Assembly (NCBI GenBank): GCA_958417755.1
Contig: CATZDY010000086.1
Span: 1-10,989, forward strand
Reading direction: 5' to 3'
Source: an uncultured Peptococcaceae bacterium
GTDB taxonomy: Bacteria > Bacillota > Desulfotomaculia > Desulfotomaculales > Desulfocucumaceae
Length of the DNA stretch: 10,989 nt
Below are positions 7,901-10,989 of this stretch, piece by piece. Position numbers and translations under genes: made by a program. The first letter of the stretch is position 1. Every line of letters starts with the position of its first letter. Under the pieces are notes generated by a model. It did no database searches and was not told the DNA's origin. It saw only the letters and a list, made by a program, of their open reading frames with translations.

Positions 7901-8128
7901 TACACTTATATCGGTTGCCTTTGTTGCTTCTGCTTTGAATTGTTCAGATACAGTTAATTCCAGGCTTTCCCTTTCTTCAGTCGTGCTATGATTATCCACG
8001 GTTATATCCATTGTATCTGCTACTGATTCCCCAGTGAAGGCAAAACAGACCAAGCCCTGACTAAAAATCAAACTAAAAGCCAGCACTAATGCCATAAGAT
8101 TTGATATAAGCCCTTTTTTTCTACGCAA
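5000..8128 (-). CDS. Secreted SLH-anchored protein with three cohesin-like domains and four InlB-B-type repeats
   Basis: The 1042-residue surface protein has these parts from the N-terminus (numbering from the TTG start): signal peptide (RRKK then a hydrophobic core, about 2-31); cohesin-like domains at about 71-202, 209-341 and 507-638; InlB B-type (Flg_new-like) beta repeats at about 346-422, 427-504, 642-719 and 724-796, each with GETVQLTV and SFxMPxExVxITAxFE signatures; a Gly/Ser linker (800-812); an acidic-basic linker (813-842); then SLH repeats with GYPDGTFRP and TRAE motifs (about 859-890, 903-951, 962-1010) and a closing HWAYEEFMKAAK. SLH repeats bind pyruvylated cell-wall polymer, so the protein should coat the cell and present the cohesin and beta modules. 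Cohesins classically bind dockerins, but no dockerin gene is in the window. Start: GAGGTGAT abuts ATG 8134, while TTG 8128 has 8 nt of spacing. Two cobalamin riboswitches lie in its leader. The ligand is unknown. Confidence 0.9.
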   Translation of the reverse strand: MRRKKGLISNLMALVLAFSLIFSQGLVCFAFTGESVADTMDITVDNHSTTEERESLELTVSEQFKAEATKATDISVSEAEASAGEEVTLSLDITEGYGFGAGQFELHYDGDKLEYVGTEVGEALKAHEEKVGDITHNAGKHTITMGYVTTVDFTGTGSIMEARFKVKEGAEGTAVVSVAVPELKSNDGQDIQAITTDGQVTIKEAAAKTTNISVSEAEASAGEEVALSLDIIEGYGFGAGQFELHYDGDKLEYVGTEVGEALKAHEEKVGDITHNAGKHTITMGYVTTVDFTGTGSIMEARFKVKEGAEGTAVVSVAVPELKSNDGQDIQAIITDGQVMITKKNTFPVVISDLMVGGNVTADKEKATAGETVQLTVTPTEGKQLVAGSLKVTGTSGTNVALAENNSFVMPNEAVTITAQFEDAPLVTHAVTVSDSMVGGSVTTDKQEAAAGETVQLTVTPAEGKQLVTGSLKVTGNSGTVIALTRDNRFIMPAEAVTVTAAFEDRKATQVWLDSATVTAGDTCTVGVNIEEGSGFAAGTFVVQYDSEMLEYVQAKKGAALMGHEGMGEFNHDEDIHTITYGYITLDAFMGKGSVLDITFKVNENATGTTPISLQVTELKDDQHHFITANTTDGQIAVTKDNTYAVTVNSSMSNGTVKVDKIRAAAGETVQLTVIPAKGKQLVAGSLQVTGASGTNVALTENNSFAMPAEDVIITAEFENVAEIKYNITIDADITGGTIKADKTMAASGETVTLTVQPDSGKRLVSGSLKVNDGNIEVKSNTFTMPAEDVTITARFEKKSGGGSGGGGGSSSSKKIEEKVEEDKNPDENSLQEEEKQTDLPETLDNNLSEYLDKQNYYPYISGYPDKTIRPDANITRAEMATLFANLLQQKDSNSSASNETVNYTDVSPGDWYYDSLKLLQKYNLLQGYPDGTFRPNQYVTRAEFVTVVSKFTTLTSSSKTMFTDIQGHWAENNILIVAEMGWINGYADGTFRPDQNITRAETVTVINKMLGRVKGPLDGTIPSWVDLDASHWAYEEFMKAAK
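5741..7093 (-). repeat. Four InlB-B-type repeat modules in two pairs
   Basis: Modules at about 6863-7093, 6617-6850, 5972-6205 and 5741-5959 share about 75 residues. The pattern is a Vxx-x-MxGG opening, an AAAGETVQLTV strand, GKQLVAGSLKVTG, and NNSFxMPxEAVTITAxFE. They come as two pairs flanking the third cohesin-like domain. The first three are close at DNA level, the fourth more diverged. Confidence 0.75.
7158..7433 (-). repeat. Cohesin module 2, identical to module 1 over 276 nt
   Basis: Bases 7158-7433 match 7572-7847 without a difference that I can find by eye, at an exact offset of 414 bp (138 codons). Substitutions begin just outside (7157 against 7571, and 7434 against 7848). Synonymous positions are also identical, which means recent duplication or gene conversion rather than protein-level conservation. 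Confidence 0.9.
7572..7847 (-). repeat. Cohesin module 1, partner of the 276-nt identical repeat
   Basis: This is the second copy of the 276-nt identical stretch, 414 bp from the copy at 7158-7433. It codes for the first cohesin-like domain after the signal peptide. The third cohesin-like domain (about 6215-6610) is clearly diverged in both protein and DNA. Confidence 0.9.
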
Positions 8129-8510
8129 TATCATCACCTCATTCCACTATTTCCTATGAATTTATGATAATCTACCACATAAAAACATATATTGAATAAC
8201 AAAATAATCTACTATAAACAAAACTTAAAAGTTAATTCTTTATTCGCTAAATATTTATTATTAAAGCAACATATCCTTTCCATTGGTTCAATATTTCGTA
8301 TCAATTTGCCAAACCCATATCAACTAGACCAATGGCAACCATTTTCTAAAGAATTAATCACATAGAAAAATAAAAGTAACTATCAATGCATAACTTTGGC
8401 AGATTTTAAATCTCTAAGGAGGAACCCTTTGTTGAACAAATAATCAATGAACCAATAGAGCTTTATTCCCTCCTTTCTGCAATTTATTTTTCTAAGCCGA
8501 ATTTTCTATA
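8129..8510 (-). other. Long leader segment between the last riboswitch terminator and the SLH gene
   Basis: About 380 nt hold no credible ORF on either strand. Visible structure: two 6+1+6 palindromes, AGATTTTAAATCT (8401-8413) and TTTGTTGAACAAA (8428-8440); an inverted repeat AAGGAGG (8416-8422) with CCTCCTT (8469-8475) enclosing the second palindrome; and CCATTGGT (8280-8287) with ACCAATGG (8328-8335). No second promoter with good boxes is seen before the gene, so transcription most likely comes from the riboswitch promoter. Confidence 0.5.
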
Positions 8511-8546
8511 AAAAAAACCTTTCCGGTTTATTCGGAAAGGTTTTTT
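8511..8546 (-). terminator. Intrinsic terminator of the second cobalamin riboswitch
   Basis: On the minus strand, an 8-bp CCTTTCCG/CGGAAAGG stem (8533-8540 with 8518-8525) is extended by six A-T pairs and ends in a T run (8517 down to 8511). It lies about 55 nt after the riboswitch core, the normal position for a B12-controlled expression platform. Confidence 0.9.
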
Positions 8547-8573
8547 CATAGATATGGACAAACAAAAAACACC

Positions 8574-8591
8574 CTCCATTATTCCGTGGAG
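8574..8591 (-). promoter_or_regulatory. CTCCA hairpin of the second riboswitch unit
   Basis: CTCCA pairs with TGGAG around an 8-nt loop between the riboswitch and its terminator. The same hairpin with the same loop size occurs 300 bp away in the other unit, so it was kept when the unit was duplicated. It may be part of the switching structure. Confidence 0.5.
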
Positions 8592-8600
8592 TTAGGCATC

Positions 8601-8747
8601 ATTTACAGGTCTTCCGACTTAGGTATCATTGCGTAAGGCAACCTTCCCAAAAGCTTTCCTTTCAGTGGCACATTTGCCTACGCTTCTCCATTACGGCAGC
8701 GTAACTGTGTGGGATTCTCACCCATCTTCCCTATTCAATCTAAAAAT
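8601..8747 (-). promoter_or_regulatory. Cobalamin (B12) riboswitch, second of two in tandem
   Basis: Read on the minus strand, the B12-element blocks occur in order: GGGAAGATGGGTGAGAATCC, then CGCTGCCGTAAT, then GCCACTG, then GGGAAGG, then AGTCGGAAGACCTG. The last is the conserved 3' box of the element. Ends are set by a P1 stem pairing 8740-8747 with 8601-8608 (one mismatch). Adenosyl- or other cobalamin binding is expected to favour the terminator at 8511-8546 and reduce transcription of the SLH gene downstream. Confidence 0.92.
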
Positions 8748-8811
8748 AAAACATATCATCTGAAACTTTTAACAAAATCTTGTTTTTCTCTTCTACATAA
8801 GCAGATACATG

Positions 8812-8840
8812 AAAAAAACCTTTCAACAACATTTGAAAGG
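8812..8840 (-). terminator. Intrinsic terminator of the first cobalamin riboswitch
   Basis: On the minus strand, CCTTTCAA/TTGAAAGG (8833-8840 with 8819-8826) closes a 6-nt loop and is followed by seven T (8818 down to 8812). It occupies the same relative position as the terminator of the second unit and shares its CCTTTC/GAAAGG core. Confidence 0.9.
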
Positions 8841-8873
8841 CTTTTATCTATCAAAAATATAGACAACACACCT

Positions 8874-8891
8874 CTCCAATTCGTCGTGGAG
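8874..8891 (-). promoter_or_regulatory. CTCCA hairpin of the first riboswitch unit
   Basis: CTCCA/TGGAG surrounds an 8-nt loop, exactly 300 bp from its counterpart at 8574-8591. It lies between riboswitch and terminator, as in the second unit. Confidence 0.5.
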
Positions 8892-8907
8892 TTTTTTGGC
8901 GTTTAAG

Positions 8908-9054
8908 ATAGGCAGGTTTTCCGACTCTAGAATATCAATACAGACAGCCTTCCCCTCAAAATTTCAGTGGCCTCTTTGTCTGTATTTTCTATTACGGCAG
9001 CGTGACTGTGTGGGACTTACACCCATCTTCCCTCTTTAGTAATACTGCACCTAT
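8908..9054 (-). promoter_or_regulatory. Cobalamin (B12) riboswitch, first of two in tandem
   Basis: The minus strand shows GGGAAGATGGGTGTAAGTCC, CGCTGCCGTAAT, GGCCACTG, GGGAAGG and AGTCGGAAAACCTGCC in the order of the B12 element. A P1 stem pairs ATAGG (9054-9050) with CCTAT (8912-8908). At 147 nt it is the same length as the second copy and clearly related, but diverged in the peripheral stem between CGTAAT and GCCACTG. It is the first structure made from the promoter at 9112-9140. Confidence 0.92.
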
Positions 9055-9111
9055 TTTTTTATTGAATTAGACAATATATCTTAAAAACAAACCAATGTTT
9101 CTATTTTTTTC

Positions 9112-9140
9112 ATTGTAATGTTGCTTTCTTTATTTGTCAA
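9112..9140 (-). promoter_or_regulatory. Promoter of the tandem-riboswitch leader and SLH gene
   Basis: On the minus strand, TTGACA (9140-9135) and TACAAT (9117-9112) have a 17-bp spacer, a near-perfect sigma-A promoter. Transcription should start near 9105, about 50 nt before the first riboswitch. The resulting leader before the SLH start codon is about 975 nt. Confidence 0.85.
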
Positions 9141-9189
9141 GCATTTATATTTATGCTTGTCAGGAGATAAAGACAATATATAACTTCTT

Positions 9190-9228
9190 TTTAAAAAAGT
9201 AAAGAATCCGGATATATCCAGATTCTTA
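9190..9228 (-). terminator. Intrinsic terminator of the DUF378 gene
   Basis: A long stem, AAGAATC-T-GGAT against ATCC-G-GATTCTT (9202-9227, one T-G wobble, 2-nt loop), is followed on the minus strand by TACTTTTTT. It separates the DUF378 gene from the riboswitch promoter, so the riboswitch leader is an independent unit. Confidence 0.85.
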
Positions 9229-9246
9229 GTAAATTTACCAATACAA

Positions 9247-9474
9247 TTATTCTTCACTCTCTACTTTTACACCTTCACGGAATATCCAAGGAATGAGATA
9301 CAATCCGCATATCCCCACTAGGGAATAAATGATTCTACTAAAAACTGAAGAATCCCTGATGATTTCACCACCAAAAATAGCTGCCACTAAATCCCATTGG
9401 AATAAACCAACTAAAAGCCAATTAATAGCACCTATGATGACCAAAACCAATGCTGTTTTGCCTAACCAATGCAT
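9247..9474 (-). CDS. DUF378 family small membrane protein (YuzA-like)
   Basis: The 75-residue protein has two predicted transmembrane helices (about residues 6-27 and 45-64), joined by a short loop with VAAIFGG and followed by an acidic tail. The opening WLGKTALVLVIIGAINWLLVGLFQWDLVAAIFGG is the hallmark of the DUF378 family, to which B. subtilis YuzA belongs. Function is unknown. The ATG at 9474 is supported by AAAGGGGTGAT a few bases upstream. It is monocistronic, with its own terminator. Confidence 0.88.
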   Translation of the reverse strand: MHWLGKTALVLVIIGAINWLLVGLFQWDLVAAIFGGEIIRDSSVFSRIIYSLVGICGLYLIPWIFREGVKVESEE

Positions 9475-9812
9475 CGTATCACCCCTTTAATAACTTTCTT
9501 GTTTTTTGGAATGCAGGTATTCATTCATACCAGTTTTGAAGTCCGTGCTCATAATAGAAAATAAAACCAAACATAGTATGCATCATATCTTTTTAATTTA
9601 TACAATGATTATATTAAATTGATTTATTGTGATAAAAAATAAAAATGTTTAGTGGTGATTAAACTCTTTTTTCAGCTGTAAAAGCCCATGAATATCACAT
9701 TTCTATTATAAGCTGCCCAATCTTCAAAGGATAAAATGGTACCCAATTGGTGCCCAAATGAACAAAAAGGTTTATGCGCTGTGACATGAATTTATGACAC
9801 GAGATGAACCGT
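9475..9812. other. Intergenic stretch between the DUF378 and YoaP-type genes
   Basis: The two flanking genes are divergent. The DUF378 Shine-Dalgarno lies at about 9481-9488, and its promoter should lie within this stretch on the minus strand. There are TATAAT-like boxes near 9609-9615 but no good -35 box, so I do not name one. I see no ORF, tRNA or other structured RNA here. Confidence 0.4.
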
Positions 9813-9841
9813 TTGACATTTCCACAAGCAAATATTAGAAT
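9813..9841 (+). promoter_or_regulatory. Promoter of the GNAT-YoaP gene
   Basis: TTGACA (9813-9818) and TAGAAT (9836-9841) have a 17-bp spacer. The start of transcription should be near 9848, giving a leader of about 70 nt. The leader contains GAGAAC (9846-9851) and GTTCTC (9886-9891), which could pair. Confidence 0.75.
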
Positions 9842-9921
9842 GCAAGAGAACCAAGTTAGGTTTGTTCGCTTTAGGCGGAGAAACTGTTCTCAACAAATCG
9901 AAAGTTGAAGCGAGGGTACAT

Positions 9922-10668
9922 ATGGATGACAATTTTATAAACTTAACACCCAAAAATCTTGCCAATGAGCATTTATGTTGCATTATCCGTAGTAAAAAGC
10001 CCCATCCGGGTGTTGAGGCAAAACGGCAATGGCTTTCTGACCGGCTAAACGAAGGGCATGTTTTCAGAAAGTTAAACGCAAAGGCTACTGTCTTTATTGA
10101 ATATGCTCCTCTTGAAACAGCGTGGGTACCTATTACCGGCGACAACTTTTATTATATCTATTGCTTGTGGGTTTTGGGCAATTACAAAGGAAAAGGGTAT
10201 GGAAAAGCATTAATGGAGTATTGTTTGTCTGACGCTAAAGAAAAAGGGAAATCCGGCGTTTGTATGCTCGGAGCAAAAAAACAAAAAGCGTGGCTCTCTG
10301 ACCAGTCATTTGCGAAAAAATTCGGCTTTGAGGTCGTTGATACCACTGATAATGGCTATGAACTGCTTTCGCTTTCTTTCCATAGAATGATGCCAAAGTT
10401 CACGCAAAATGCTAAAAAGCAAGAAATCGAAAGCAAAAAACTGACGATTTATTATGATATGCAATGCCCTTATGTCTATCAAACCGTTGAGATGATAAAA
10501 CAGTATTGTAAAGAGAATGATGTTCCCACATCTTTCATTAAAATAGATACGCTGCAAAAAGCAAAGGAATTGCCTTGTGTTTTCAATAATTGGGCTGTAT
10601 TTTATAAAGGGAAGTTTGAGACAGTGAATTTGTTAGACGCTGCCTCCCTAAAAAGAATGCTCAAATAA
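9922..10668 (+). CDS. yoaP: GNAT N-acetyltransferase with C-terminal YoaP domain
   Basis: The 248-residue protein has two parts. Residues about 1-155 form a GNAT acetyltransferase domain, with the acetyl-CoA pyrophosphate loop at YKGKGYGKAL (88-97) and the later AKKFGFEVVD strand. Residues about 170-248 match the YoaP-like C-terminal domain, which has a thioredoxin-like look: LTIYYDMQCPYVYQTVEM with C182, then KELPCVFNNWAVFYKGKFET. B. subtilis YoaP has the same architecture and similar length. The acceptor substrate is not known. A longer frame begins with TTG at 9862, but GAGGG at 9912-9916 points to ATG 9922. It has its own promoter. Confidence 0.85.
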   Translation: MDDNFINLTPKNLANEHLCCIIRSKKPHPGVEAKRQWLSDRLNEGHVFRKLNAKATVFIEYAPLETAWVPITGDNFYYIYCLWVLGNYKGKGYGKALMEYCLSDAKEKGKSGVCMLGAKKQKAWLSDQSFAKKFGFEVVDTTDNGYELLSLSFHRMMPKFTQNAKKQEIESKKLTIYYDMQCPYVYQTVEMIKQYCKENDVPTSFIKIDTLQKAKELPCVFNNWAVFYKGKFETVNLLDAASLKRMLK

Positions 10669-10697
10669 TGAAGATACAAATTTGAATTTATCCGCCC

Positions 10698-10853
10698 ATG
10701 AAGATTGCCCGGTATGAGATGGAGCAATTCGGAGGACGTTTTTACGGAACGATAGAAGCCCATTTTCGGGAGTTATGTATTACCAAGGAATTGGTAGACT
10801 ATCAAATGAGGGGAAATGTAAGATTTGCAAAGGAGAGGAATTGGATAAAATGA
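10698..10853 (+). CDS. Unrecognised small protein of 51 residues
   Basis: An ATG frame ends at TGA 10851-10853 and encodes a basic, soluble peptide with the segments YEMEQFGGRFYGTIEAHF and VDYQMRGNVRFAKERNWIK. The composition looks like a real domain fragment rather than random translation. No Shine-Dalgarno is visible before the ATG. It may be translated from the yoaP transcript (29 bp downstream) or be a remnant of a longer gene. It ends immediately before a good terminator, which supports it belonging to this transcription unit. I do not recognise the family. Confidence 0.45.
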   Translation: MKIARYEMEQFGGRFYGTIEAHFRELCITKELVDYQMRGNVRFAKERNWIK

Positions 10854-10855
10854 AT

Positions 10856-10891
10856 AAAAACTTTGAAACCAAAAGATTTCAAAGTTTTTTT
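10856..10891 (+). terminator. Bidirectional intrinsic terminator
   Basis: The perfect stem AACTTTGAAA/TTTCAAAGTT (10859-10868 with 10877-10886) has an 8-nt loop and is flanked by a T run on the right and an A run on the left. It can serve both the yoaP unit and the gene converging from the right edge. Confidence 0.88.
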
Positions 10892-10904
10892 ATACCACAG
10901 ATAC

Positions 10905-10988
10905 TTATGCATCTCCGCCCTTAGCCAAAGAATTATTCTTTCCAGCCCTAGAATCATCAATCCGTTGCGTCTTCCAATTTTCTTTGTT
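10905..10988 (-). CDS. 3' end of a gene cut by the window edge, unrecognised
   Basis: On the minus strand an open frame enters from the right edge and ends at TAA (10907-10905) after 27 codons, reading NKENWKTQRIDDSRAGKNNS then LAKGGDA. It is hydrophilic, of a kind seen in small soluble or spore-associated proteins, but I do not recognise a family. The symmetric terminator placed just after its stop supports a real gene end. The start is outside the window. Confidence 0.45.
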   Translation of the reverse strand, partial: NKENWKTQRIDDSRAGKNNSLAKGGDA

Positions 10989-10989
10989 T

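Noticed and set aside
8709..8906. 65-codon plus-strand frame between the two riboswitches
   Set aside because: It overlaps the first riboswitch terminator and the end of the second riboswitch on the opposite strand, and has no ribosome site.

Overview
The window is AT-rich DNA that looks like a Firmicute of the class Clostridia. The evidence is strong AGGAGG-type Shine-Dalgarno sites with frequent TTG/GTG starts, sigma-A type promoters, intrinsic terminators, an SLH-anchored surface protein, cobalamin riboswitches, and small families (YoaP, DUF378, CGGC, divergent polysaccharide deacetylase) common in that group. The genus cannot be fixed from the sequence alone.

Left part (1-4740). A single tRNA-Leu(GAG) has its own promoter and terminator. 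It is followed by an exported divergent polysaccharide deacetylase (+), which converges on a cysteine-rich CGGC-domain protein (-) across a shared hairpin terminator. Next come a D-amino acid aminotransferase and a DsrE-like protein, probably co-transcribed, and then a CysM-type cysteine synthase with its own promoter. The reactions are amino acid and probably sulfur metabolism, but the genes do not form one obvious pathway.

Centre (4740-9140). This is the most distinctive part and reads entirely on the minus strand. A near-consensus promoter (about 9112-9140) drives a leader of roughly 975 nt. The leader carries two tandem cobalamin (B12) riboswitches, each followed by a small CTCCA hairpin and an intrinsic terminator. 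The only gene downstream is a 1042-residue secreted protein. It has a signal peptide, three cohesin-like domains, four InlB-B-type beta repeats, a Gly/Ser linker, and C-terminal SLH repeats for attachment to the cell wall. The arrangement suggests a B12-repressed surface scaffold, possibly involved in capturing cobalamin or corrinoids. The role is inference; the riboswitches and domain architecture are read directly. The first two cohesin modules contain a 276-nt stretch that is identical by eye, so they were duplicated or converted recently.

Right part (9140-10989). A two-helix DUF378 membrane protein (-) has its own terminator. A GNAT acetyltransferase with a C-terminal YoaP domain (+) follows, behind a clear promoter. 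A 51-codon unrecognised small ORF comes next. A symmetric terminator then separates it from a converging gene (-) that is cut by the window edge.

At four genes (CGGC protein, aminotransferase, cysM, SLH protein) the longest reading frame opens at a codon inside or upstream of the Shine-Dalgarno. The start supported by spacing is a TTG or GTG a few codons later, and the coordinates below use those starts.
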